Program-made: the position numbers and the translations under genes | Notes under the pieces: model-generated | Seen by the model: the letters and a program-made list of their open reading frames with translations, nothing else | What the model was told of the DNA's origin: nothing | The model's database searches: none | In this document: piece by piece, positions 1 through 8,186 of the stretch | Layout: each line of letters starts with the position of its first letter | How positions within the stretch are numbered: position 1 is the first letter of the stretch | Assembly: GCF_026540895.1 (NCBI RefSeq) | Contig: NZ_JALNUR010000022.1 | Span: forward strand, 1 to 59,152 | Length of the DNA: 59,152 nucleotides | Direction: 5' to 3' | Source of the DNA: Sphingomonas sp. GM_Shp_1 | GTDB taxonomy: Bacteria; Pseudomonadota; Alphaproteobacteria; Sphingomonadales; Sphingomonadaceae

Positions 1-396
1 CTCTTCGGCGCGCGCACGCTCCTCCTCGGCGCGCTGCTGACGCTCGGCATCCTCGCGGCGACGCGATTCTTCCTGCATCGCCAGGCGCTGTTCCTCGGCC
101 TCACGCAGCAGGCGGGCCTGACGCTCCTGCGCCGTCTCGTTCGACGGAACGGGGCGCGGCGGGGCGACCGGCGCGGCCGCCACGGGGGCGGCCGGTGCCG
201 GAGTCGGCGCAGGCGCGGTCGCCTCGGGGGCTCCACCCTGCGGGCCCAGGACGCGACGGCGCTTCGTCTCGACGATCACGGTGTTCGAGCGGCCGTGGCT
301 GAAGCTCTGCTTCACCTTGCCGGTCTCGACCGTGCGCTTCAGCCCCAGGGGCTGGCGCATTCCGAGTTTCGGCTTGTCGTTGTCGGTCTCGCTCAC
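1..396 (-). CDS. infB: Translation initiation factor IF-2, N-terminal part (cut by window edge)
   Basis: IF-2 is the GTPase that brings initiator tRNA to the ribosome. Only the first 132 residues are inside the window. They begin SETDNDKPKLG, followed by LGLKRTVETGKVKQSFSHG and VIVETKRRR, which is the conserved N-terminal IF-2 segment of alphaproteobacteria. An Ala/Pro-rich linker and a charged Glu/Arg/Gln-rich helix leading toward the missing G domain follow. The start is a GTG at 396-394 that overlaps the TGA of ylxR, so the two are translationally coupled. The gene is the last visible member of the rimP-nusA-ylxR-infB operon. The truncation is caused by the window edge and is not biological. 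Confidence 0.93.
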   Translation of the reverse strand, partial: MSETDNDKPKLGMRQPLGLKRTVETGKVKQSFSHGRSNTVIVETKRRRVLGPQGGAPEATAPAPTPAPAAPVAAAPVAPPRPVPSNETAQERQARLLREAEEQRLAMQEESRRREDAERQQRAEEERARAEE

Positions 397-1196
397 TCAA
401 AATCCTCGTGTACGGTCACGGCCGGTCGGTCACCAGTAAGGTCGGACGCCGATGCGCCTTGCGAGGCCGTTTCGCAAGGCGTTGCCACAGGGTCGGGTCC
501 GATAAAATGCAGCCAGCGGTCGAGCGCTTCGCTCACCCGCTTTGCCGCGTTACGATCTGTCAGGCCGATGTGTACCACATTTTCGCGGCCCAACGCCAAT
601 GACAATATGGGGCGTGTGGCGGGCAGTGCCAACCCCTTGAGATCCGAACCTTCACGGTCCGATCCCACGCGCCACGCCTGAGCCAGCTTGCGGCACCCAT
701 CCTCGCCCGCATCGGACGCATGATAGAGCGCGTGCAACTGTCCCGAGCGCGCCGCCGTCGCGATCTTGTCCGATCCGGTCAAGAGCATCCCCGAGCGCGA
801 CTCGAGGCCCAGCCGGTCGAGCGCATTGCGCTCCAGCGCGGCGGTGATCAGGTCGGGCAAGTCGTCGGGAATGACGAACTCGCCCGTCTTGAACGCGCGC
901 GCCAAGGCCCCCTTCAACCGCCCCTTCTGAATCGCGGTTTCCAGTTCGGCGCGAGTCACGCCGATCCAGCCGCCCCGGCCCGGCGCCTTGGCGCGGACAT
1001 CGGGGAGGACCCGCCCGTCGGGCGCCAGCGCCAGACGGATCAGGTGCGGGCGTGCGTCATGCTCGCCCGACAGGATGCAGCGGCGGACCGGCCCGTCGAT
1101 CGAGTCGCGGGCGGCCTTCGCGGCATTCCGGGGACCCCGGCCCTTTCCGGCCGGAGCGGTATTTACGCCCGCGCGCTCATTGTCCCGGTTCCGCAT
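393..1196 (-). CDS. ylxR: YlxR-family RNA-binding protein with C-terminal L7Ae-like domain
   Basis: This 267-residue protein sits between the nusA side and infB, the usual place for YlxR (DUF448; also named RnpM in Firmicutes, where it modulates RNase P). The N-terminal part has the family core GPVRRCILSGE and GRGGWIG. The second half (SGMLLTGSDKIATAARSG, then ALYHASDAGEDG) resembles the L7Ae-like RNA-binding domain fused to YlxR in alphaproteobacteria. The ATG at 1196 was chosen because GGGAGA lies 5 bases upstream and because it begins MRNRDNERAG. A more upstream in-frame ATG at 1232 would extend it deeper into the tautomerase gene. The stop overlaps the infB start. Confidence 0.88.
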   Translation of the reverse strand: MRNRDNERAGVNTAPAGKGRGPRNAAKAARDSIDGPVRRCILSGEHDARPHLIRLALAPDGRVLPDVRAKAPGRGGWIGVTRAELETAIQKGRLKGALARAFKTGEFVIPDDLPDLITAALERNALDRLGLESRSGMLLTGSDKIATAARSGQLHALYHASDAGEDGCRKLAQAWRVGSDREGSDLKGLALPATRPILSLALGRENVVHIGLTDRNAAKRVSEALDRWLHFIGPDPVATPCETASQGASASDLTGDRPAVTVHEDFE

Positions 1197-1413
1197 GCGC
1201 GTCTCCCGGGGGGTTCGAGGCGGGGGCGTCACGGTCGGCGATCAACTGACCGCCCGCACCGTAATTTTCGGTGGAGACCTCCTCGATCACGATCTGGACG
1301 GCGGCCGGGTTCTTGCCCAGCCGCTCCACCAGCGAACGAGTCACGTCGGCGACGATCTCGGCCTTTTGCTGCTTGGAGGCGGTGCCCGCCAGACGGATCG
1401 AGACGAACGGCAT
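1177..1413 (-). CDS. 4-oxalocrotonate tautomerase-family small enzyme
   Basis: The product has 78 residues and begins M-P-F-V-S-I-R, giving the N-terminal proline that serves as the catalytic base of the tautomerase superfamily after Met removal. The core SKQQKAEIVADVTRSL and IVIEEV fits a 4-OT-like fold of about 62 residues. A tail of about 15 residues runs into the start of ylxR and may only reflect that overlap. The ATG at 1413 overlaps the nusA stop (TGATG) and the 3' end overlaps the ylxR start by 20 bases, so it is embedded in the transcription/translation operon. The substrate is unknown. A tautomerase at this spot is not part of the classical nusA operon. Confidence 0.82.
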   Translation of the reverse strand: MPFVSIRLAGTASKQQKAEIVADVTRSLVERLGKNPAAVQIVIEEVSTENYGAGGQLIADRDAPASNPPGDAHAEPGQ

Positions 1414-3032
1414 CAGGCTTCGTCGCCCTCCGCCTGAGTCGCTTCCTCGGCCACGGGCTCTTCCTCGTCGGTGAACCAGTGGGCGCGAGCGGCCATGATG
1501 ATCTCGTTGCCCTGCTCGTCGCTCAGGCCATATTCGGCCAGGATGCCGCCCTTGGGGGCGGGACGCGGGGCGTCGTCGCCACGGCGACGCGGCTCGGCGC
1601 GCTTCTTCTCGACCAGTTCGTCGGTCGCCAGGTCGGCGAGATCGTCCAGCGTCTTGATGCCCGCCTTGCCCAGCGTGACCAGCATCGCCTCGGTCAGATA
1701 CGGCATCTCGGCCAGCGCGTCCTCGACGCCCAGCGCACGACGCTCGTCACGGGCGGCCTGTTCGCGGCGGTCCAGCGCTTCCTGCGCACGGCTCTGCAGC
1801 TCCTGCGCCAGGTCTTCGTCGAAGCCCTCGATCGCGGCCAGCTCGTCGAGCTCGACATAGGCGACCTCTTCCAGTGCGCCGAAGCCCTCGGCGACCAGCA
1901 GCTGGGCGAGCGTCTCGTCCACGTCCAGTTCGTTCTGGAACAGCTCGGAATTCGCGACGAACTCCTTCTGGCGCTTCTCGGAGGCGTCGGCCTCGGTCAG
2001 GATGTCGATCGCCTTGGCGGTCAGCTGGCTGGCCAGGCGCACATTCTGGCCGCGACGGCCGATGGCGAGGCTGAGCTGATCGTCGGGAACGACGACTTCG
2101 ATCCGGTCCTCTTCCTCGTCGATCACGACGCGGCTGACATTGGCGGGCTGGAGCGCGTTCACCACGAAGGTCGCGGTGTCGGGCGACCAGGGGATGATGT
2201 CGATCTTCTCGCCCTGCATCTCCTGCACGACGGCCTGCACGCGGCTGCCCTTCATGCCGACGCAGGCGCCGACGGGATCGATGCTCGAATCATGGCTGAT
2301 CACGCCGATCTTGGCGCGGCTGCCCGGATCGCGTGCGGCGGCCTTGATCTCGATGATGCCGTCATAGATTTCGGGCACTTCCTGCGCGAACAGCTTCTTC
2401 ATGAAGTCCGGGTGCGCCCGGCTCAGGAATATCTGCGGACCACGGTTCTCGCGGCGGACGTTCAGGATCAGCGAGCGGATGCGGTCGTTCACGCGGACGA
2501 CTTCGCGCGGGATCTGCTGGTCGCGACGGATCACGCCCTCGGCGCGGCCCAGATCGACGACGATATGGCCGAACTCGACGCGCTTGACGACGCCGGTGAT
2601 GATCTCGCCCTGGCGGTCCTTGAACTCGTCATATTGACGGTCGCGCTCGGCGTCGCGGACCTTCTGGAAGATGACCTGCTTGGCCGCCTGCGCCGCGATG
2701 CGGCCGAATTCGATCGGAGGCAGCGGATCGACGATGAAGTCGCCGATCTGGGCGCCCTTTTGCAGCTTCTCGGCGCCCTTCAGGTCGATCTGCTTGTAAT
2801 AATCGTCGACCTGCTCGACCACCTCGACGACGCGCCACAGGCGGAGGTCGCCCGAGTTCGGATCGAGCTTCGCGCGGATGTCGTTCTCGGCGCCGTAGCG
2901 GGCACGGGCGGCGCGCTGGATCGCGTCCTCCATCGCCTCGATGACGATGCCCTTGTCGATCATCTTTTCCGAGGCGACCGCATTCGCGATCGCGATCAGT
3001 TCCGCCTTGTTGGCGGAAATGGCGGTAGCCAT
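1413..3032 (-). CDS. nusA: Transcription termination/antitermination factor NusA
   Basis: The 539-residue protein has the NusA domain order. The N-terminal RNA polymerase-binding domain begins ANKAELIAIANAVA, includes the ARYG segment near residue 41 and continues with KQVIFQKVRDAER. An S1 domain (GEIITGVVKRVEFG), two KH domains (GACVGMKGSRVQAVV and LAIGRRGQNVRLASQL) and acidic C-terminal repeats rich in helix-hairpin-helix-like EGFG and EGFD turns follow. It binds RNA polymerase and nascent RNA to control pausing, termination and rrn antitermination. The ATG at 3032 overlaps the last base of rimP, so the genes are coupled. Confidence 0.97.
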   Translation of the reverse strand: MATAISANKAELIAIANAVASEKMIDKGIVIEAMEDAIQRAARARYGAENDIRAKLDPNSGDLRLWRVVEVVEQVDDYYKQIDLKGAEKLQKGAQIGDFIVDPLPPIEFGRIAAQAAKQVIFQKVRDAERDRQYDEFKDRQGEIITGVVKRVEFGHIVVDLGRAEGVIRRDQQIPREVVRVNDRIRSLILNVRRENRGPQIFLSRAHPDFMKKLFAQEVPEIYDGIIEIKAAARDPGSRAKIGVISHDSSIDPVGACVGMKGSRVQAVVQEMQGEKIDIIPWSPDTATFVVNALQPANVSRVVIDEEEDRIEVVVPDDQLSLAIGRRGQNVRLASQLTAKAIDILTEADASEKRQKEFVANSELFQNELDVDETLAQLLVAEGFGALEEVAYVELDELAAIEGFDEDLAQELQSRAQEALDRREQAARDERRALGVEDALAEMPYLTEAMLVTLGKAGIKTLDDLADLATDELVEKKRAEPRRRGDDAPRPAPKGGILAEYGLSDEQGNEIIMAARAHWFTDEEEPVAEEATQAEGDEA

Positions 3033-3610
3033 CAGTGCCGTCCTTCCGTGGTGGCGCCGTCCTGTTCGGGCGCGTCCTGATAATAAACCTCTTCCGCGCC
3101 CTCGACGGACAGCGGCACCGTCGCGGCGATCAGCCGGTCGGTCATGACGAGCTTGGCGTCCTCGATCGCGGCGAAGGGCAGTTCGTGGCGAACCTCCTCG
3201 CCATCGACGATGACGACACTGTCCCCCTCGACCCCGGCCAGGTCGCCCTTGAACTGCTTGCGGCCATTGCGCTTCTCGGCGAGCGTGATCCGCGCCTCAT
3301 GCCCCGCCCAGTCGGCAAAGTCCTTCAGCCGGGTCAGCGGGCGGTCGATACCGGGCGAGGAGACCTCCAGCCGATACGCATGGTCGATCGGATCGCGGCC
3401 CTGTTCCTCCAGTGCGTCCATCACGTCGGAAATCCGGCGCGACAGGTCGGCGCAATCGTCGATGTTGAGCTGGCGCGTATCGGGACGCTCGGCCATCACC
3501 TGAAGCGTGGGGTCCGACGTGCCGCCATACATCTTCACGCGCACGAGCTCGAAGCCGAGCGCCTTGGCCTCGGGTTCGATGAGTTGCGTCAGAAGGGCGA
3601 TGTCCGCCAT
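3032..3610 (-). CDS. rimP: Ribosome maturation factor RimP
   Basis: RimP (192 residues) helps late 30S assembly. Visible family marks are the N-terminal LIEPEAKALGFELVRVKM, the central CADLSRRISDVMD and the strongly conserved YRLEVSSPGIDRPL, followed by the SH3-like C-terminal part with KQFKGDLAG. The start ATG at 3610 begins MADIALLTQLIEPE. Much longer extensions upstream would run antisense through the sugar dehydrogenase gene and are not credible. It is the first gene of the operon, and its promoter must lie between 3611 and 3784. Confidence 0.95.
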   Translation of the reverse strand: MADIALLTQLIEPEAKALGFELVRVKMYGGTSDPTLQVMAERPDTRQLNIDDCADLSRRISDVMDALEEQGRDPIDHAYRLEVSSPGIDRPLTRLKDFADWAGHEARITLAEKRNGRKQFKGDLAGVEGDSVVIVDGEEVRHELPFAAIEDAKLVMTDRLIAATVPLSVEGAEEVYYQDAPEQDGATTEGRH

Positions 3611-3784
3611 GAAAGCTCCAGATGTGCCGGTGCGCTGCCGCGGAACCCGTCCCGCAGCCTCTTTCACCCGACGATGTAAGAGAATGCCGCATTCTATACG
3701 CGCAACTCTCTTGCGAAACAAGCGCGCATATCGAAACGTTACCCCGCATGATCGGGGCCGATACGGCCCCGGACGGGAGAGACG

Positions 3785-4999
3785 ATGATGAGATTGCCGC
3801 TGCTCGCCACCCTGCCGGTGGCGCTGATCGCCTGTTCGGGCAATGGTCCCGGACCCGACGAGACGGGTGCGACACCGCCGGTCGCGGTCGCTCCCGGCGG
3901 CACGCCGTCCCCCTCGCCCTCCGCCTCCGCCACGCCGCCCGCGACGGTGGTCGACGGCCAGCCTTTCGGCCGCACCGTCATCGCCGATTTCGACGCGCCA
4001 TGGGCGATGACCTTCCTGCCCGACCGGCGGATGCTGGTCACCGAGAAGGACGGTCGGATGCTGCTGGTCGGCGCGGACGGGCAACAGCGTCAGACGATCG
4101 CGACCATCCCGGTCGATTCGGCGGGCCAGGGCGGGTTGATGGACGTGGTCCTCGCCCCCGATTTCGCACAGTCGGGGCGCATCTATTTCAGCTATTCCGC
4201 CGCGGCCGAGGGCGGCAAGCGGGTCGTGCTGGCGCGCGGCCGGTTGCAGGAGACCAATGGCGCGGCCCGCCTCGCCGAGATCGAGGCGCTCTGGCGGGCC
4301 AGTCCGGCGGTGACCGGCGACGGCCATTATTCGGGCCGCATCGCCTTTTCCCCCGATGGCCAATATCTGTTCTTCACGGCGGGCGACCGGCAGAAATTCA
4401 CGCCGGCACAGGACCCCAAGGCGACGCTGGGCAAGGTGCTGCGCCTGACCCCGGACGGCCAGCCCGCGCCGGGCAATCCGCTGGCCGCGCAAGGCTTCGA
4501 CCCGGCGGTCTGGTCCTATGGCCATCGCAACCTGCTCGGCATCGCCTTCGATGCCTCAGGCAATTTGTGGGAGCAGGAAATGGGGCCCAAGGGCGGCGAC
4601 GAGGTCAATCTGATCCTGCCGGGCCGCAACTATGGCTGGCCCAACGCCTCCAACGGATCGCATTATGACGGGCGCGACATTCCCGACCACCGCGCGGGCG
4701 ATGGTTACGAAGCGCCCAAGGTCTGGTGGAACCCGGTCATCTCGCCGGGCGGGCTGATGATCTATTCGGGCTCGCTCTTCCCGCAATGGCGCGGCGACGC
4801 CTTTATCGGCGGACTGTCGAGCAAGTCGCTGGTCCGCGTCGACCTGAACGGCACCAATGCGGCCAAGGGCGACCAATGGGACATGGGCGCGCGCATCCGC
4901 GAGGTCGAGCAGGGGCCGGACGGCGCCATCTATGTGCTGGAGGATGGCGGCGAATCGCAAGGGCGGCTGATCCGCCTGACCCCGGCCACCCCCTCCTGA
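3785..4999 (+). CDS. PQQ-dependent aldose sugar dehydrogenase-like lipoprotein
   Basis: The 404-residue product begins MMRLPLLATLPVALIAC, a lipoprotein signal peptide with the lipobox Cys at residue 17, then a Pro/Ser-rich linker. The rest is a beta-propeller of the soluble glucose/sorbosone dehydrogenase family (YliI/Asd-like). Recognisable blocks include WAMTFLPDRRMLVTEKDGR, GQGGLMDVVLAPDF, HYSGRIAFSPDG, LGKVLRLTPDG, SYGHRNLLGIAFD and EMGPKGGDEVNLI. By family it oxidises aldose sugars with PQQ in the periplasm, here probably anchored to a membrane. No PQQ biosynthesis genes are in the window. GGGAGAGA lies just upstream of the paired ATGs. Confidence 0.88.
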   Translation: MMRLPLLATLPVALIACSGNGPGPDETGATPPVAVAPGGTPSPSPSASATPPATVVDGQPFGRTVIADFDAPWAMTFLPDRRMLVTEKDGRMLLVGADGQQRQTIATIPVDSAGQGGLMDVVLAPDFAQSGRIYFSYSAAAEGGKRVVLARGRLQETNGAARLAEIEALWRASPAVTGDGHYSGRIAFSPDGQYLFFTAGDRQKFTPAQDPKATLGKVLRLTPDGQPAPGNPLAAQGFDPAVWSYGHRNLLGIAFDASGNLWEQEMGPKGGDEVNLILPGRNYGWPNASNGSHYDGRDIPDHRAGDGYEAPKVWWNPVISPGGLMIYSGSLFPQWRGDAFIGGLSSKSLVRVDLNGTNAAKGDQWDMGARIREVEQGPDGAIYVLEDGGESQGRLIRLTPATPS

Positions 5000-5143
5000 T
5001 CCGGCTCGTCCCGCCCATCAGGTGGGGCGGCACGGCGCGAATGTCGGACAATTTACTTGACCGGCGCGGGCGGCAAGGCGATCCTGTGACCGGGCGGAGA
5101 AGGGCGAAAACGCCTCGCTTCCCCATAAGGGGAGACGCGTGAG

Positions 5144-6388
5144 ATGCCATTGACCTACCGCATGCCGCCCAGTCGTGCGCGCACGGTCGAGGTGCATTCG
5201 CGCGACGCCCGGCTGTCGCGCGGCCTGTCCGGCACCAATTTGGAGCGCGCGGGCGACTATAATCTGCGCACCGTGCTCCAGGTGATCCGCATCCACGGCG
5301 AAACGACCCGGATCGCCATCGCCAACCAGACCGGCCTGACCCCGCCGACCATCGCCAACATCACCGGGCGGCTGACCGAGATGGGGCTGATCCGTACCGC
5401 CGGGCGGCTGCATCGCGGGCGCGGCCAGCCCGCGCTCAAGATCGAACTGTGCCCCGACGGCGCGTTCGGCATCGGCCTGACCATCGATCGCGACCATCTG
5501 GCCATCGCGATCCTCGATCTGAGCGGCAGGGTTCGCGCCCGCGCGACGCGAGAGATCGGTTTCGCCAGCCCCGACGACGTGCTGGCCTTCATCCGCGACA
5601 CGCTGGGTCCCGCGCTGGTGGAGGGCGGCGTCGACCGTTCGCGGGTGCTGGGCGTCGGGGTGGCGATGCCGGACGGGGTCGACCGGTCGCTGCCCAACCA
5701 GACGCGCGGCTATGACGCCTGGGTCGGGGTCGATCTGGAGACGCTGCTCGCCCCGCTGCTGCCCTGGCCGATCCACCGCGACAACGACGCCGCCGCCGCC
5801 GCGCTGGGCGAGGCACAGTATGACCAGGATTTCGAGTGCCCCAGCTTCTTCTACCTGCTGATCACGGCGGGCCTGGGGGGCGGGCTGATCATCGACCGCA
5901 GCTATCATCGCGGCGCGCATCGCCGGTCGGGCGAGATCGGCCTGATGCCCGATCCCACCGCCGACCGGCCGGGCGCGGTGGTGCAGGACACCGTGTCGCT
6001 GGCGGGGCTTCAGGTCCGGCTGGCGGCGGCGGGCCTTCGGCTGGAGTCGCCCGAGACGCTCAGCGAGCATGACGACCCGAAGCTGTCCGCCGTGCTCAAC
6101 CAGTGGATCGTCGATTCGATCGCCTCGCTGATCCAGCCCTTCGTCGCGGTCACGACCCTGTTCGATCCGCATGCGATCCTGATCGGCGGACGCCTGCCCG
6201 CCTGGCTGCTCAACCGGCTGGCGGAGGGGTTGCGCCAGGCGCTGGCGGGGATCGAACTACCCGCCCGCCCGGTCATCCGTCCCGCCCGCACGGCACAGGA
6301 CGCCCCGGCGATCGGCGCGGCGATGCTGCCCTTCATGGACCGGCTGCTGCCGTCCGACTCGATCCTGATCCAAGCCGGGCGGGGTTAG
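5144..6388 (+). CDS. ROK-family transcriptional regulator
   Basis: The 414-residue protein has an N-terminal winged helix-turn-helix (RIAIANQTGLTPPTIANITG, about residues 56-75) followed by a ROK sugar-kinase-like domain (FGIGLTIDRDHLAIAILDLSG; DNDAAAAALGE; GLGGGLIIDRSYHRGA; RSGEIG). This is the NagC/Mlc/XylR architecture, which senses a sugar or sugar phosphate. The Cys-rich zinc motif usual in ROK proteins (CxCGxxGCxE) is absent after the SGEIG segment. It converges on the MFS sugar porter, which is a plausible but unproven target. The ATG at 5144 is preceded by GGGGAGACGCG. Confidence 0.87.
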   Translation: MPLTYRMPPSRARTVEVHSRDARLSRGLSGTNLERAGDYNLRTVLQVIRIHGETTRIAIANQTGLTPPTIANITGRLTEMGLIRTAGRLHRGRGQPALKIELCPDGAFGIGLTIDRDHLAIAILDLSGRVRARATREIGFASPDDVLAFIRDTLGPALVEGGVDRSRVLGVGVAMPDGVDRSLPNQTRGYDAWVGVDLETLLAPLLPWPIHRDNDAAAAALGEAQYDQDFECPSFFYLLITAGLGGGLIIDRSYHRGAHRRSGEIGLMPDPTADRPGAVVQDTVSLAGLQVRLAAAGLRLESPETLSEHDDPKLSAVLNQWIVDSIASLIQPFVAVTTLFDPHAILIGGRLPAWLLNRLAEGLRQALAGIELPARPVIRPARTAQDAPAIGAAMLPFMDRLLPSDSILIQAGRG

Positions 6389-6416
6389 CCCCTCCCCCTA
6401 CTCCAACCCTAACCCC

Positions 6417-6511
6417 GTTCGGCCTGAGCGAAGTCGAAGGCCAAGGGAATCCCGCGCCTCCAAGGCACCGGGAACGGTCCGGCGTGGCCTTCGACTTCGC
6501 TCAGGCTGAAC
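6417..6511. repeat. Palindromic repeat family A, copy 1
   Basis: A 27-base arm at 6417-6443 (core CTGAGCGAAGTCGAAGGCC) is repeated as its reverse complement at 6485-6511, with about 40 bases between. It lies in the gap between the convergent ROK and MFS genes. The same pair of arms occurs at 13476-13570 and, less perfectly, at 57199-57283. The transcript would form a long hairpin, so it could end transcription from both sides, or it may be a mobile REP/MITE-like element. Confidence 0.85.
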
Positions 6512-6590
6512 GAGGGTAGGGAAAGAACAAAAGGGCCCGCCTCCCCTTTGGAAGCGAGCCCTTCAGGCATCTTACCAAGTCCAGCGGCTA

Positions 6591-8015
6591 TCAGCCCGCC
6601 ATATCCTCCAATTCGCGACCGCGCGTTTCGTTGACCATCGCGCGAACGAAGAAGAACGAGACCGCCGCGAAGAAGGCATACCCGAAATAGGTCACGCTCA
6701 GGCCCGGCGACACGGCCAGCGCCGGGAAGCTGACCGAGATGGCGGCATTGGCGATCCACTGGGCGAAGCCCGACACCGCCAGGCCCGAACCGCGGATCTG
6801 GTTCGGGAACATCTCGCCCAGCATGACCCACATCACCGGGCCCCAGCTCGCGTTGAAGAAGATGACGTACAGGTTCGCCGCGACCAGCGCGATCACGCCA
6901 TTGTTGCCGGGCAGGGTCACGCCGCCGTTCGCACCGGTGACGGCGGTCGAAAAGGCATAGGCGACGATCGCCAGCGTCACCGCCATGCCCGCCGATCCGA
7001 TCAGCAGCAACGGCTTGCGCCCGATCTTGTCGACGGTCGCGATGGTGAACAGGCAGGCCGCGATCGACAAGACGCCCGACAGGATGTTGGTCTGAAGCGC
7101 ATAATCCTCGGAGAAGCCGACCGCTTCCCACAGGGTCGCGCCGTAATAGAAGACGACGTTGATGCCGACGAGCTGCTGGAAGATCGCCAGACCGATGCCC
7201 GCCCACAGGATCGGGCGAATCTTGCCGGTGGTCTTGTCGACCAGATCGGACAGCTTGGGCTTGTGATGATCGGCGGCCAGGCTGGCGCGGATCTCCGCCA
7301 CCTTGCGGGTCGCCTCGGCCTGGCCGAACAGCTTGGTCAGGACGGTGTGCGCCTCGCCATCGCGGCCCTTGGCGACCAGGAAGCGCGGGCTTTCCGGGAT
7401 GATCGACAGCGCCGCGAAATAGATCGCCGCCGGGATCGCCTGAAGCCAGAACATCCAGCGCCAGGCGGGATAGCCCAGCCAGAATTCGGCGGTCGAGCCA
7501 CCGGCATAGCGCGCCAGCGCGAAGTTCGCGACGAAGGCCCCGGTCAGGCCGGTGATGATCATCACCTGCTGCACGCTCGACAAGCGACCGCGAATCGCGG
7601 CGGGCGTCACTTCGGAGATATAGACGGGCGAGATGACACTGGCCGCGCCGACGCCCAGACCGCCGATGATGCGCGCGAAGATGAAGATGGCCGAGCTGCT
7701 CGCCGCCCCCGCCAGCAGCGCGCTGACCAGGAACAGGCCGGCGGCCAGCATCATGACGTTGCGGCGGCCGATCGCATCGGCCAGGCGGCCCGCCCCGAAC
7801 GCACCGATCGCCGAGCCGACCAGGATCGCGCCGACATTGACGCCGACGCCCAGGCGACCGAGATCGAAGGCGGCCTCCAGCCCCTTCTGGGTGCCGTTGA
7901 TGACCCCCGAATCATAGCCGAACATGAAACCGCCGATGGTCGCGACGGCGACGATCGCGGTGATGAAACCATGATTGACGCTGCCAGCGTCCAATCCCCT
8001 TGTCTTGTCGGTCAC
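6591..8015 (-). CDS. MFS sugar porter (sugar:proton symporter family)
   Basis: About 474 residues with twelve predicted membrane segments and the sugar porter signatures: GGFMFGYDSGVINGTQ in TM1, DAIGRRN after TM2, the PESPRFLVAKGR block before the central loop, QQLVGINVVFYYG in TM7, DKIGRKPLLLIG, and a final ETRGRELEDM tail. It imports a sugar into the cytoplasm; the substrate cannot be read from sequence. I prefer the GTG at 8015, with AGGAGA about nine bases upstream. The ATG at 8078 would add an Arg-rich, non-family leader. A LacI regulator upstream and candidate operators suggest carbohydrate control. Confidence 0.9.
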   Translation of the reverse strand: MTDKTRGLDAGSVNHGFITAIVAVATIGGFMFGYDSGVINGTQKGLEAAFDLGRLGVGVNVGAILVGSAIGAFGAGRLADAIGRRNVMMLAAGLFLVSALLAGAASSSAIFIFARIIGGLGVGAASVISPVYISEVTPAAIRGRLSSVQQVMIITGLTGAFVANFALARYAGGSTAEFWLGYPAWRWMFWLQAIPAAIYFAALSIIPESPRFLVAKGRDGEAHTVLTKLFGQAEATRKVAEIRASLAADHHKPKLSDLVDKTTGKIRPILWAGIGLAIFQQLVGINVVFYYGATLWEAVGFSEDYALQTNILSGVLSIAACLFTIATVDKIGRKPLLLIGSAGMAVTLAIVAYAFSTAVTGANGGVTLPGNNGVIALVAANLYVIFFNASWGPVMWVMLGEMFPNQIRGSGLAVSGFAQWIANAAISVSFPALAVSPGLSVTYFGYAFFAAVSFFFVRAMVNETRGRELEDMAG

Positions 8016-8102
8016 CTCGGGCCCTCTCCTGATCCGTGCATGGCGTCTTCGCCTATCGACACGGCAATGCTCTGTCACCGGCGCGATATGCGACCGGTCA
8101 TC

Positions 8103-8118
8103 ATGGTAACGCTATCTT
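8103..8118. promoter_or_regulatory. Candidate LacI-type operator upstream of the MFS porter
   Basis: TGGTAACGCTATCT (8104-8117) is an imperfect palindrome centred on ACGC/AACG, close to the TGGTA-GCGC-TACCA type of site bound by LacI-family sugar repressors in related bacteria. It lies about 90 bases upstream of the porter start, in the gap between the porter and the lacI-type gene. A related site occurs upstream of the regulator at 9325-9340. Confidence 0.45.
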
Positions 8119-8186
8119 AAAACACCGCGCCGTCAAGCATGCGCATTTACCGCCATTCCCCCATTGCGACGGAATGTCCCCGCGCA

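Noticed and set aside
720..3080. A 786-codon open frame on the plus strand
   Set aside because: Antisense to nusA and ylxR, whose motifs are unmistakable; composition is that of a mirror frame.
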